DNA of 64,000 nt from assembly GCF_037892605.1 (NCBI RefSeq), contig NZ_JBBKTU010000001.1, forward strand, positions 558,001-622,000, read 5' to 3'. Positions 8,641-16,776 of the stretch are shown piece by piece (the stretch's first letter is position 1; each line of letters opens with the position of its first letter). The stretch comes from Lacibacter sp. H407 (GTDB lineage: Bacteria; Bacteroidota; Bacteroidia; Chitinophagales; Chitinophagaceae). The position numbers and the translations under genes were made by a program. The notes below the pieces were generated by a model. The model worked only from the letters and a program-made list of their open reading frames with translations. It ran no database searches and was not told where the DNA came from.

Positions 8641-9554
8641 GTCTCGATGGTAGCGAGTATACCGCAATAGCTGATATAGCGAAGGGGATGAATGGTCTCA
8701 GCCATCACTGCTTCTTTTACTGCGCAGCCTGGCTCTTCCAGATGCAGACAGTTGTTGAATTGACAATCGTTGATCAACACACGCATTTCAGGAAAATAAT
8801 GTGAGAGTTCCTGCCTGCTGATATCCACCAATCCAAATTCTTTTACACCAGGTGTATCAATAATCTTTCCGCCAAATGGCAGATCGTACATTTCAGCAAA
8901 GGTGGTGGTGTGCATTCCTTTGCCGCTCCAGCCACTCACTTCTTCGGTACGTAACAAAAGATCAGGCATCAATGCGTTGATGAACGTTGACTTCCCTACT
9001 CCTGAATGGCCGCTTAAAAGGGTCACTTTATCTTTCAATGCGGTTTTAATATCATCAATCCCCAAACCGGTTTCCATCGAAGCGAGAATCACTTTGTAAC
9101 CAACTGCTTCATACATTTCTTTCCAGTCTTCAAATTGCGCCTGTTCTTTTTTCTTATAAACATCTGCCTTATTAAATACGATCACGCCGGGAATATGAAA
9201 TGCTTCCGATGCAATCAGAAAACGATCGATAAAACCTTGGGAAGTACGTGGCTCTTTTAAGGTGGCAAACAACAAACTCTGATCGAGGTTGGAAGCAATA
9301 ATATGGTGCTGATGTTTATTCGCCGGGCTTTGCCTGTTGATGTAATTTCTGCGATCAGCAATACCGGTGATCATAACCGTTTGTTCCAGATCATTTTCCA
9401 TTTCGATCTCCACTTCATCGCCCACAGCAATTGGATTGGTAGACGTAAATCCATCGATCTTAAACTTGCCTTTGATACGTGCCTGCACAATTTTTCCCTC
9501 TTCTGTTTTGGCAACATACCAACTACCGGTTGATTTATAAATGATGGCTTTCAT
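8625..9554 (-). CDS. rsgA: Ribosome small-subunit-dependent GTPase A
   Basis: 309 residues from the ATG at 9554 (MKAIIYKSTGSWYVA). An N-terminal OB-fold is followed by a circularly permuted GTPase domain, in which the G4 motif (FNKAD) precedes G1 (GHSGVGKST) and G3 (DTPGVKEFG). The C-terminal zinc site shows the expected C-x4-C-x-H-x5-C pattern (CQFNNCLHLEEPGC). RsgA acts late in 30S maturation and releases RbfA. A -7-like box (TTTCTTTG, 9561-9568 on this strand) sits 6 bases before the ATG, with TTTG 23 bases further upstream, so the transcript may have almost no leader. The 3' end overlaps the terminator of the opposite-strand gene. Confidence 0.95.
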   Translation of the reverse strand: MKAIIYKSTGSWYVAKTEEGKIVQARIKGKFKIDGFTSTNPIAVGDEVEIEMENDLEQTVMITGIADRRNYINRQSPANKHQHHIIASNLDQSLLFATLKEPRTSQGFIDRFLIASEAFHIPGVIVFNKADVYKKKEQAQFEDWKEMYEAVGYKVILASMETGLGIDDIKTALKDKVTLLSGHSGVGKSTFINALMPDLLLRTEEVSGWSGKGMHTTTFAEMYDLPFGGKIIDTPGVKEFGLVDISRQELSHYFPEMRVLINDCQFNNCLHLEEPGCAVKEAVMAETIHPLRYISYCGILATIETKKNY

Positions 9555-9587
9555 GCTATGCAAAGAAAAGTGATTATTTGCCACGGA

Positions 9588-9614
9588 GGCGCAAAGACGC
9601 TAAGAAAACACAGT
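9588..9614. repeat. Dispersed GCAAAGACGC-type repeat
   Basis: The stretch around GGCGCAAAGACGCTAAG is, from memory, of a type that recurs in intergenic DNA of many Bacteroidota and other bacteria. It lies between rsgA and the batA-like gene. Only one copy is in this window, so it is listed from recognition and not from internal repetition. It also supplies the TTTG that may serve as the -33 box of rsgA. Confidence 0.3.
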
Positions 9615-9684
9615 GAGAGATGAGAGAGGATAAGAAAGATGTAAGCTTATTTAGTTTGTGCCTTAGAGTACCTATGGCTAACTA

Positions 9685-10689
9685 TTAAGGGAACTTCCGT
9701 AACACTTTATACCGCAGCCATGCTTCGATCAATAAAAGAATTACAACAGCTATTGCAAACGGATAAAATTCTTCCTTGTAACGGGAATAGCTGCTGGTTT
9801 CAATTTTTGATTTTTCCAACTTATCAATATCGGCATACACCTTACTTAATGTTTCATTATCGGTTGCACGGAAATAGTTGCCACCTGTTTCAGTAGCGAT
9901 TTCAGTCAACAGTTTTTCATCAATATTTACTTTCTCCATTGTTCGCACAACACCACTGTTTGTTTGCTGTGGCAGGGCTGCAAATCCCTCGGTACCCATA
10001 CCAATGGTGTACACTTTTACCTGATACGATTTCGCAATTTCTTTTGCTGTGCTTGGCGGAATAAGTCCACCGTTATTTTCACCATCCGTCAACAGGATCA
10101 CAACTTTGCTTTTTGATTCACTTGACTTCAGACGCTCAACACTGGTAGCTAACCCTGAACCGATGGCTGTTCCATCCTGTAAAATTCCGCTGCGTACAGC
10201 ATTGATCTGACTGATGAGCGCAGCATAATCAGTTGTTGGAGGACATTGTGTAAACGGCTCTCCTGAAAAAATAACCAAGCCAATACGATCTGTTTTACGG
10301 GCACTCACAAAATCAATGGCAACCCGTTTCATTGCTTCTAAACGGTTTGGACTGAAATCTTCGGCCAGCATACTGCCGCTTACGTCCATGCAAAGAATTA
10401 TATCGATCCCTTCACCTTCCACACGCTCTTCATTGCTTCTCGTTTGCGGACGTGCAATAGCAACGATCAATAAGGCAAGCGACAATACCCTTAAAGCAAA
10501 TGGTAAATGACGAATTGCATTTTTTGACCCGCCCATTTTCCTGTAAATACTTAATGAAGAAACTGTAATGGAGGAGGTTGCTTTTTTGTGGCTCACTATA
10601 TACCAGCCGATCAATACAGGCAACAGTACCAACAACCACAACAGGTATGGATAAGCAAATACGATATGTTGATACCAGTCGTTAAGCAT
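9685..10689 (-). CDS. BatA-like von Willebrand factor A membrane protein
   Basis: 334 residues. Two N-terminal hydrophobic segments (YPYLLWLLVLLPVLIGWYIV and ALRVLSLALLIVAIA), a von Willebrand A domain with an intact MIDAS motif (CMDVSGSM) and a later LLTDGENN, then a C-terminal helix (FYPFAIAVVILLLIEAWL). This is the BatA layout. Bat proteins were first linked to aerotolerance in Bacteroides fragilis; in general such VWA/MoxR systems are thought to assist assembly of envelope complexes. The gene overlaps its upstream neighbour by 8 bases and is last in the operon. No BatB or BatC (TPR) gene follows, so the operon is shorter than the classical one. Confidence 0.85.
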   Translation of the reverse strand: MLNDWYQHIVFAYPYLLWLLVLLPVLIGWYIVSHKKATSSITVSSLSIYRKMGGSKNAIRHLPFALRVLSLALLIVAIARPQTRSNEERVEGEGIDIILCMDVSGSMLAEDFSPNRLEAMKRVAIDFVSARKTDRIGLVIFSGEPFTQCPPTTDYAALISQINAVRSGILQDGTAIGSGLATSVERLKSSESKSKVVILLTDGENNGGLIPPSTAKEIAKSYQVKVYTIGMGTEGFAALPQQTNSGVVRTMEKVNIDEKLLTEIATETGGNYFRATDNETLSKVYADIDKLEKSKIETSSYSRYKEEFYPFAIAVVILLLIEAWLRYKVLRKFP

Positions 10690-11575
10690 CGGGGTTGAGT
10701 TCTGTATCAGATTTACGGATAATGGTTTCCATTTGTGTTACAACTTCTATGCATTCATCTTTTGCAGCATTGAATTTTGCAAACTTAACGGCATCGCCTA
10801 AACGAAGTGTTTGAATGATGCTGATGAGCGGCTCGTTTAATACATACTGTTTCAGTTGCATTGCAAGTTCATCGGTGGTGAGCCTTGTAAAAGGTTGCTG
10901 AATTTTTCGTTCATAAAAGCGTTTAACTGCATGATCGAGATCGGAGAAATTTTTCTTCTGCGCCAGTTGTGTATCCCATTCTTCTTTTTTCAACCGTTCC
11001 GTCAATAGCAGGAAATCTTCCAAAGCTGTATATTTCGATTCGATTTCTACTGCAATCTGTTTCTTCTTTTTCCACCGTCTGAATAAAATGATCAACAAGA
11101 TAAGACTCAGCACAGCTGCAGCTGCTACGGCATAACCGATCCATTCTTCGCCTGCGTTTACATCAATGATCGGTTTTACATCATTCAATAATTGGTTGCC
11201 GGTAGTGTCGTATTCAATCAATATTTCTCTTGCCGGAAAACGAAGTAACTGTGGTTGCCCATTTACGTTGGAAGGAACAACCACCTCAATATTATCAATG
11301 GCCCATAACCCACTATCAAAACTGGTAAGCGTAATTTCCCGTTTAAAAAGATTACTGGTATCGAATTTCACATATTCAAAATGAGGAATGCTGTCGGGGA
11401 ATTTCCACTGAACAGCAGCATTGCGTTCAATAGCTTTGAGTTCAAGCTTTATTTTAAATGGCTCTCCAATCAATATCTTTTCTTTACTGACGGTAACAAC
11501 AGGCGTTACCTGCGCATTGGAGTACAAGCCTGTGAATAAACAAAACAATATGATCGCCGGTACCCGTTTACTCAT
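10682..11575 (-). CDS. Bat-operon membrane-anchored protein (BatD-like in position)
   Basis: 297 residues: a signal peptide (ending YSNAQ), an extracytoplasmic beta-rich region of about 120 residues (VTVSKEKILIGEPFKIKLEL), one transmembrane helix near residues 147-165 (IGYAVAAAAVLSLILLIILF), a basic stop-transfer segment (RRWKKKK) and a cytoplasmic helical tail of about 120 residues. This is the organisation of BatD-like or DUF4381-like partners found between DUF58 and BatA genes. It overlaps both neighbours, by 8 bases downstream and by 4 upstream. The exact family is uncertain; the operon position supports a structural role in the Bat complex. Confidence 0.65.
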   Translation of the reverse strand: MSKRVPAIILFCLFTGLYSNAQVTPVVTVSKEKILIGEPFKIKLELKAIERNAAVQWKFPDSIPHFEYVKFDTSNLFKREITLTSFDSGLWAIDNIEVVVPSNVNGQPQLLRFPAREILIEYDTTGNQLLNDVKPIIDVNAGEEWIGYAVAAAAVLSLILLIILFRRWKKKKQIAVEIESKYTALEDFLLLTERLKKEEWDTQLAQKKNFSDLDHAVKRFYERKIQQPFTRLTTDELAMQLKQYVLNEPLISIIQTLRLGDAVKFAKFNAAKDECIEVVTQMETIIRKSDTELNPDA

Positions 11576-12444
11576 CGAATTCGATTGATAAAAAATTTCT
11601 GTAACACTTTTACATAATCATCGCCTGCACGCATATGCAGCAGATCAGCACCCGAACGGCGAAACACATCTTTCACATGATCGTTATGCCGGTGAAAATC
11701 CTTTTCATATTCAAACCGCACCAGTGCACTGGAACTGTCGATCCATCGTTGCTCGCCTGTTTCGGCATCTGCTACCTGCAACAAACCTGCATCGGGCAAT
11801 TTCATATCCAACTGATCATAAATTTTAATGCCGATCACATCATGCTTTTTACAGGCAACCCGTAACGCATCTTCATAACCCTTCCCTAAAAAATCGCTGA
11901 TAAGGAAACAAATACTTTTTCTACGACATACATTATTGAACATACGGAACGCATCAATATAATTTGTTTGTTTTGATGCCGCATCGTTACTCAACATTTC
12001 ACGCACAATATAAAGCGTATGCTGTTTTGCTTTTTTCGGTACAATAAAACGTTGCACTTTATCGCCAAACAAAATGGCGCCTACTTTATCATTATTATTT
12101 ACAGCAGAAAAAGCAAGCACAGCAGCTAATTCAGTTACCAGATCTTTCTTGCGTTGCAGATGTGTACCAAAGCTGATACTGGCACTGTTATCGATCAATA
12201 AAAAAACACTTTGTTCACGTTCTTCTTCAAACACTTTGCTATATGGATGTGCATAGCGTGCACTTACATTCCAATCAATAAACCGGATATCATCGCCCGG
12301 TTGATATTCTCTTACTTCTTTATAACTCATACCTTGCCCCTTGAATGCCGAATGGTATTCGCCGGTGAACATATGATTGGTAAGCCGCTTGCTTTTTATT
12401 TCAAGTGCCCGTACTTTTTTTAGTATTTCGTCGGTTGTCAGCAA
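11572..12444 (-). CDS. DUF58 domain protein of the MoxR/Bat system
   Basis: 290 residues, soluble. The DUF58 signature region is clear (YKEVREYQPGDDIRFIDWNV, then SVFLLIDNSAS), within a VWA-like fold whose MIDAS is degenerate (DNSAS). The frame opens with TTG at 12444 (or CTG at 12441); no ATG lies upstream before a stop at 12460-12462, so a non-ATG start is likely, and LTTDEILKKVRALEIK agrees with the usual start of the family. It lies 69 bases after the MoxR gene and overlaps the next gene by 4. DUF58 proteins are regular partners of MoxR AAA+ ATPases. Confidence 0.88.
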   Translation of the reverse strand: MLTTDEILKKVRALEIKSKRLTNHMFTGEYHSAFKGQGMSYKEVREYQPGDDIRFIDWNVSARYAHPYSKVFEEEREQSVFLLIDNSASISFGTHLQRKKDLVTELAAVLAFSAVNNNDKVGAILFGDKVQRFIVPKKAKQHTLYIVREMLSNDAASKQTNYIDAFRMFNNVCRRKSICFLISDFLGKGYEDALRVACKKHDVIGIKIYDQLDMKLPDAGLLQVADAETGEQRWIDSSSALVRFEYEKDFHRHNDHVKDVFRRSGADLLHMRAGDDYVKVLQKFFINRIR

Positions 12445-12513
12445 GATGAGTTCTGCATTTTAAAGTTTTAAGTTGAAGAATGCTTCTTTATTCCCCTTCA
12501 GGTATTAGAGGTT

Positions 12514-13515
12514 CTAAGGTACTTTCACTGCATTCAACACCTGACTGATAATATCTTCAACTGATATATTTTCTGCTTCCGCTTCGTAGGTAAGACCAAT
12601 ACGATGACGTAATACATCAGCAGCAATGGCTCGAATATCTTCCGGCAATACATAACCTCTTTTTTGAAGAAATGCAACCGCTTTAGAAGCCAACGCCATA
12701 TTAATTGAAGCACGAGGAGAACCTCCATATGCAATGAGTGGTTTCAGATTACTCAACCCCACCTCTTCGGGTTTGCGTGTGGCAAAGACAATATCAAGAA
12801 TATAATTTTCAATTTTTTCGTCCATATAAATGGTACGTGCCAAATCTCTTGCTTCTGTTACCTCCCGTATTGACACCACGGGATTAATTACGGGCGATGC
12901 GATCTGTTGTGTGTTTTGGCGAATGATCATCTGCTCCTCTGCTTTTTTCGGATAATCGATCACCACTTTCAACATAAAGCGATCCTGCTGTGCTTCCGGT
13001 AACGGGTAAGTACCTTCCTGTTCCAACGGATTTTGCGTGGCCAGTACAAGAAACGGCTCTTCCAGTTTGTAAGTATGTTCACCAATGGTTACCTGGCGTT
13101 CCTGCATTGCTTCCAGTAAAGCACTTTGTACTTTGGCCGGGGCACGGTTAATTTCATCGGCCAACACAAAATTGGCGAAGATGGGACCTCGCCTTACAAA
13201 AAATTCGTTTTTCTGCTGGTTATAGATCATTGTACCAATTACATCGGCCGGCAACATATCCGGCGTAAATTGAATACGGCTGAATTTTGCATTGATGGCC
13301 TGTGAAAGTGTTTTGATCGTCAAGGTTTTTGCCAAACCCGGTACACCTTCGAGTAAAATGTGGCCGTTACCAAGTAAACCTACGAGCAAGCGATCCACCA
13401 TATACTGCTGCCCCACCAACACTTTTCCTACTTCTGCACGTAAACGGTCGAGAAACGCACCCGTGTATTCGATTTTTTCATTCAGGATCTTGATGTCTTC
13501 TGCGGTTTTTAACAT
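12514..13515 (-). CDS. MoxR family AAA+ ATPase
   Basis: 333 residues from the ATG at 13515 (MLKTAEDIKILNEKIEY). Walker A is GVPGLAKT, Walker B LVLADEINRAPAKVQSALLEAMQE and sensor 1 LATQNPLEQEGTYPLPEAQQDRF, all close to the MoxR consensus; a C-terminal lid domain follows (GGSPRASINMALASKA). MoxR ATPases act as chaperones that load metal or cofactors or mature their VWA partners. Here it is first in an operon with DUF58, a BatD-like protein and BatA. The longer frame to 13560 is unlikely because it adds a non-conserved N-terminus. Confidence 0.93.
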   Translation of the reverse strand: MLKTAEDIKILNEKIEYTGAFLDRLRAEVGKVLVGQQYMVDRLLVGLLGNGHILLEGVPGLAKTLTIKTLSQAINAKFSRIQFTPDMLPADVIGTMIYNQQKNEFFVRRGPIFANFVLADEINRAPAKVQSALLEAMQERQVTIGEHTYKLEEPFLVLATQNPLEQEGTYPLPEAQQDRFMLKVVIDYPKKAEEQMIIRQNTQQIASPVINPVVSIREVTEARDLARTIYMDEKIENYILDIVFATRKPEEVGLSNLKPLIAYGGSPRASINMALASKAVAFLQKRGYVLPEDIRAIAADVLRHRIGLTYEAEAENISVEDIISQVLNAVKVP

Positions 13516-13637
13516 GTAATCTCGGTTTAGGTTGTGAAAATACAATCCCGTTGGCTTCAATTAAAATCATTTTATAAACGGCTGTATTCAAATTTCATTT
13601 CCTTCATGCAAAAAGAAGACCGAATTTGAGGAAAGCC

Positions 13638-13729
13638 GATAGTCTTTAGTTTTAGTCATTATCAAACTGCTTCAACACCTGTGCAACTATCGGCTATCTA
13701 CTACCCACTGTCTACTACCGGCTATCCAC
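13638..13729. repeat. Dispersed intergenic repeat, copy A
   Basis: Contains GATAGTCTTTAGT (13638-13650), AACTATCGG (13685-13693), CTACTACCGG and CTATCCACTA. The same modules recur at 44669-44737, some in inverted order. Both copies are followed directly by an exact TAnnTTTG box and a plus-strand gene. It is probably a shuffled palindromic intergenic element. Confidence 0.45.
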
Positions 13730-13737
13730 TATCTTTG
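13730..13737 (+). promoter_or_regulatory. Promoter -7 box, probably giving a leaderless transcript
   Basis: TATCTTTG is an exact match to the Bacteroidota -7 consensus TAnnTTTG. The ATG of the next gene begins 6 bases after the final G, which is where transcription is expected to start. No clear -33 TTTG is visible upstream. Confidence 0.5.
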
Positions 13738-13743
13738 CGCCCT

Positions 13744-14088
13744 ATGGATGCAGCGAATGATTTATTTGTACGATGGATGAACCTTGAGCAAAAGATGGTG
13801 GAGCGTTTTGGTAAAAAACCCGATCTGGAAGCCATTCTTTTCCTGATTGGAGTGCAGGAGTTTGGACAGATGAAGGATAAATATACCAAAGAGCAAAAGC
13901 AGGATCTGATGCATGTAGCTGTTTGTTCATTACTGTCGCAAAGCGGCTATTTTGAATTTGATTCATTTGATAAAGATGGATGGCCACATTTTAAACAGCT
14001 GAAAGCAATGCCTGTGATGGATATGCGGGAACAGGAAAATTTCATTAAAGATCATGTGTTGCTATACTTTGAACAAAAGGGATTCTAA
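13744..14088 (+). CDS. Conserved hypothetical protein
   Basis: 114 residues from the ATG at 13744, mainly helical, with no signal peptide (MDAANDLFVRWMNLEQKMVE, then PDLEAILFLIGVQEFGQ and QDLMHVAVCSLLSQSGYFEF). I recognise it as the type of small protein conserved in Bacteroidota with no assigned function. The stop codon directly abuts the ATG of the peptidylprolyl isomerase gene, so the two are co-transcribed. The in-frame upstream ATG at 13681 falls in the repeat region and upstream of the promoter box, and is rejected as the start. Confidence 0.7.
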   Translation: MDAANDLFVRWMNLEQKMVERFGKKPDLEAILFLIGVQEFGQMKDKYTKEQKQDLMHVAVCSLLSQSGYFEFDSFDKDGWPHFKQLKAMPVMDMREQENFIKDHVLLYFEQKGF

Positions 14089-14751
14089 ATGAGAAAAATT
14101 GTTTTACTGCTTGTCTTTGGTTGCTTATTCTTTCATGCAGATGCACGAAACCGGAAAGTGAAGATCGTTACAAACAAAGGTAAGATCGTTGTTCGCTTAA
14201 GCGATAAAACACCTTTACACCGTGACAACTTTATTAAACTGGTAAAACAAAAATTTTACGACAGCATTCTTTTTCACAGGGTCATTAAAGAATTCATGAT
14301 ACAGGCCGGCGATCCAACCACCAAAAGATCTGAGCAAGGCAAACGTTACGGAAGTGGTGGATTAACATATAAAATACCGGCAGAGTTTGACACATCGCTA
14401 TTTCATAAACGAGGTGTATTAGCGGCAGCAAGAGACGGCAACCCGGAGAAAGCAAGCAGCGGCAGTCATTTTTACATTGTACAAGGAAAGAAATTTACAG
14501 ATAGCACGTTGAACGATGTCCGGGAAAAACGTATGGGCGGACGGGTAATCCCCGATCACCAACGTGAAGTGTATAAAACCATTGGTGGCGCTCCACATCT
14601 CGACCAGAACTATACAGTTTTTGGTGAAGTGATCAAAGGAATGGCCGTTGTGGATACGATTGCACAAACGGAACGGGATCAGTACGACCGACCGAAAGAA
14701 GATGTGCGAATTATGAAGATCAGGTTGAAGAAGAAATTTTTATTTTTCTGA
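14089..14751 (+). CDS. Secreted cyclophilin-type peptidylprolyl isomerase
   Basis: 220 residues with a signal peptide (MRKIVLLLVFGCLFFHADA) and a cyclophilin domain: KIVVRLSDKTPLHRDNFIKL, FHRVIKEFMIQAGD (FHRVI with the catalytic arginine), GSHFYIVQGKKF and NYTVFGEVIKGMAVVDTIA. An insertion around residues 140-165 (LNDVREKRMGGRVIPDHQRE) separates the last two motifs, as in other periplasmic Bacteroidota cyclophilins. It would catalyse cis/trans isomerisation of prolyl bonds in the periplasm. There is no gap between it and the preceding small gene. Confidence 0.92.
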   Translation: MRKIVLLLVFGCLFFHADARNRKVKIVTNKGKIVVRLSDKTPLHRDNFIKLVKQKFYDSILFHRVIKEFMIQAGDPTTKRSEQGKRYGSGGLTYKIPAEFDTSLFHKRGVLAAARDGNPEKASSGSHFYIVQGKKFTDSTLNDVREKRMGGRVIPDHQREVYKTIGGAPHLDQNYTVFGEVIKGMAVVDTIAQTERDQYDRPKEDVRIMKIRLKKKFLFF

Positions 14752-14799
14752 TTCCCAGAAAACAGTCAATTTAGCAGCGCTCTAAACAAAAAACAAATC

Positions 14800-15177
14800 A
14801 TGAATTTTCCAGAGAATCTCCGCTACACAAAAGACCATGAATGGATCAGCTTAGAAGGCAATGTTGCCACAATTGGTATTACCGATTTTGCACAACGGGA
14901 GTTGGGTGATATTGTATACGTAGACATTAATACCGTTGGCAAATCACTGAATGCAGAAGAAATATTTGGCACAGTAGAAGCAGTGAAAACAGTAAGTGAT
15001 TTGTTTTTACCTGTAGCAGGCACCATTGCAGAAGTAAACAGTGGATTGAACGACAAACCGGAAACTGTTAACAACGATCCATACGGTGAAGGCTGGATGG
15101 TGAAAGTAACGGTGAACGATCCTGCTGATGTCGCAAAATTGATGGATGCAGCAGCGTATAGTGCTCTAGTGGCTTAA
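14800..15177 (+). CDS. gcvH: Glycine cleavage system H protein
   Basis: 125 residues, the standard length. The lipoyl domain is intact, with the lipoylated lysine in [18 protein letters not shown] and the typical N-terminus [18 protein letters not shown]. GcvH shuttles the aminomethyl group between the P, T and L proteins. The other subunits are not in this window, which is common when gcvH is unlinked. No glycine riboswitch fits in the 48-base gap upstream. The stop overlaps the ATG of the VanZ-like gene (TAATG). Confidence 0.96.
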   Translation: MNFPENLRYTKDHEWISLEGNVATIGITDFAQRELGDIVYVDINTVGKSLNAEEIFGTVEAVKTVSDLFLPVAGTIAEVNSGLNDKPETVNNDPYGEGWMVKVTVNDPADVAKLMDAAAYSALVA

Positions 15178-15569
15178 TGAAAAAAAAGATCCAACAATAT
15201 CTTCTTACAAAATGGCCGGCCATTATTTGGTCGGTCATTATTTTTTTATTGCTGGCTATGCCACCGATAAACCTCGGCGAAAAGCAGGTGATTGGTTTTT
15301 CCGGTCTTGATAAATTCATTCACTTTTTTCTTTTTGGACTGATGGTTTTTTTGTGGGGTTTCTATCAACAGCAGTTCATTTCTTCCGGCAAACTCTTCTT
15401 CAAAAAACTTTTGATCATTGTAGTTATTGCAACATTGTATGGAATTGCAATGGAGTATGTGCAGGGTTGGGTTGGTCGTGATTTTGATGTATGGGATATG
15501 GTGGCCGATGCAGCAGGTGCTTTTGTTGCAGGTTTTTGGTTGTTGATACAAAAAAGAAGGCCCTGGTAG
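15177..15569 (+). CDS. VanZ-like membrane protein
   Basis: 130 residues with four hydrophobic helices. The family motif region is visible: LDKFIHFFLFGLMVFLWGF, then YGIAMEYVQGWVGRDFDVWD (the E-x2-Q and R-x-FD-x-WD pattern typical of VanZ-like proteins) and MVADAAGAFVAGFW. The role of VanZ-like proteins outside teicoplanin resistance is unclear. It is translationally coupled to gcvH. The last codons and the stop (TAG, 15567-15569) lie inside the first copy of the hairpin element that follows. Confidence 0.85.
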   Translation: MKKKIQQYLLTKWPAIIWSVIIFLLLAMPPINLGEKQVIGFSGLDKFIHFFLFGLMVFLWGFYQQQFISSGKLFFKKLLIIVVIATLYGIAMEYVQGWVGRDFDVWDMVADAAGAFVAGFWLLIQKRRPW

Positions 15570-15609
15570 AAACCGGGGCCGAAACCAAAACTAACTGCTT
15601 ATGAGAAAA
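15559..15609 (+). repeat. Hairpin/ATGAGAAAA element, copy 1
   Basis: A nine-pair stem GGCCCTGGT/ACCGGGGCC (15559-15567 with 15572-15580, loop AGAA, one G-U pair) is followed by AACCAAAACTAACTGCTT and ATGAGAAAA at 15601. The ATG opens a four-codon frame (M-R-K-I-stop). A second copy starts 149-150 bases downstream. The stem bases differ between copies in a compensatory way, which suggests that the structure matters. Confidence 0.65.
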
Positions 15610-15707
15610 ATTTAAATTCAGATTTGTTATACAAAGTTCGGTCAATCTATCCCTCGAAACTGTCACCTCCTTGTTAATATTTCCTGAAACGTTTTGTTTT
15701 TAAAACG

Positions 15708-15777
15708 GGTCCCGGTAGAAACCGGGACCGTTAACCAAAACTAACTGCTTATGAGAAAATTGACTGCTTTTAAATGA
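15708..15777 (+). repeat. Hairpin/ATGAGAAAA element, copy 2
   Basis: A perfect nine-pair stem GGTCCCGGT/ACCGGGACC (15708-15716 with 15721-15729, same AGAA loop) followed by the same AACCAAAACTAACTGCTT and ATGAGAAAA (ATG at 15751). The frame reads M-R-K-L-T-A-F-K-stop (15751-15777). The downstream sequence diverges from copy 1 after the ATGAGAAAA. Confidence 0.65.
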
Positions 15778-16000
15778 ACTTCACTACTATGACGCAAAAG
15801 CGATTCCAAAGTTTGCTCTGTGTTTGTTAAAAAATTCTAAAAGAGCTTTTGTCGCAAAGTAATCTATCCTACTATTTCGAAAACCATGCCAAGCTGATAA
15901 CTTCTGTACGAAACAGCATTCGCTATGGTTCCATGCAGCTTTCGCAAAAAAATCGGGGTATTTTCAAAATGTCATCGCCAAGTTGTTCTGCAACAGATGA
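15778..16000. other. Intergenic stretch after the duplicated element
   Basis: Together with the two repeat copies, this makes about 430 bases without a conventional gene. Beyond the two elements I see no open frame of note, no tRNA and no further repeat. It ends at the stop codon of the convergent DUF937-like gene. Confidence 0.6.
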
Positions 16001-16585
16001 TTAGCGGCCAAACAGCCCTTTTACCATATCCATCATTCCGCCACCACCACTTTGTTGTTGCTCGGCTGCACCGCCTTTTACCATATTGATAATGTCGTTA
16101 AGGTCAGTATCCCCATCACCATCCCGATCTAAACCACCCTGTGTAACTCTACCCAATAAACCTTGCAGATCCAGCCCCCCGGTTTTGCCGCCGGTAAGTG
16201 AACTGAAAATACTTTGCAGATCAATGCTGTTATCTGACGGATCGTTTGTTTTCGAAATGAGTTTTTGCAGCACGCCCGGCAACAGACTATTTACTACATT
16301 GCCAGCCTGTCCCTGATTAAGATTAAATTTATTCATGAGAGATTCAACCGCATTGCCCGAAAGCTGATTTGCCAGAGGATTGCTTTGCAAATCACCCCCT
16401 TGCCCACCGAGTAAACGCAACACATCATTGAATTGTCCACCAGCTAATGCCTGTTGTAAACCACCTGCAATATTGTTCGTTACATCCGCCACCGCTTCTT
16501 CATTCCGCTCATTGGGAATATCAGGGTTTTGAATAATAGCAGCGCCTGCCTGTTCTTTTACCATGTTGAGCAATTGGTCTAGCAT
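16001..16585 (-). CDS. DUF937-like protein with a C-terminal calcium-loop-like repeat
   Basis: 194 residues from the ATG at 16585 (MLDQLLNMVKEQAG). The N-terminal 120 residues are small-residue-rich helices (NNIAGGLQQALAGGQFNDVLRLLGG) resembling the DUF937/YidB-like group. Near residue 155 there is DRDGDGDTDLNDI, which fits a dockerin or EF-hand calcium loop, and the C-terminus is glycine/glutamine-rich (AEQQQSGGGGMMDMVKGLFG). There is no signal peptide. The function is unknown. The next gene on the same strand also carries D-x-D-x-D-G calcium-binding loops, but a terminator separates the two. Confidence 0.7.
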   Translation of the reverse strand: MLDQLLNMVKEQAGAAIIQNPDIPNERNEEAVADVTNNIAGGLQQALAGGQFNDVLRLLGGQGGDLQSNPLANQLSGNAVESLMNKFNLNQGQAGNVVNSLLPGVLQKLISKTNDPSDNSIDLQSIFSSLTGGKTGGLDLQGLLGRVTQGGLDRDGDGDTDLNDIINMVKGGAAEQQQSGGGGMMDMVKGLFGR

Positions 16586-16720
16586 AATTATAAGTTTATT
16601 TGTTAAGGACATTTAAGATAGATGAAATAAAATTTACATGCAAGGGATACAAGTAAATTCTTTTGATGTTTGATACAAAAGATTCTTCAGGAAGCAGATC
16701 TATAGAACAAATTGATAAAC

Positions 16721-16748
16721 AAAAGCCCGGAATTTTATCCGGGCTTTT
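16721..16748 (-). terminator. Terminator after the zincin lipoprotein gene
   Basis: An 11-pair perfect stem, AAAAGCCCGGA (16721-16731) with TCCGGGCTTTT (16738-16748), and a six-base loop. The A/T-flanked design works in both directions; here it follows the stop of the gene at 16777-17724. Confidence 0.85.
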
Positions 16749-16776
16749 ACTAATAAATTTTTATAACAATCCAGGT

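Noticed and set aside
14752-14799. Glycine riboswitch upstream of gcvH
   Set aside because: The gap is only 48 bases, too short for the aptamer, and shows no matching structure.
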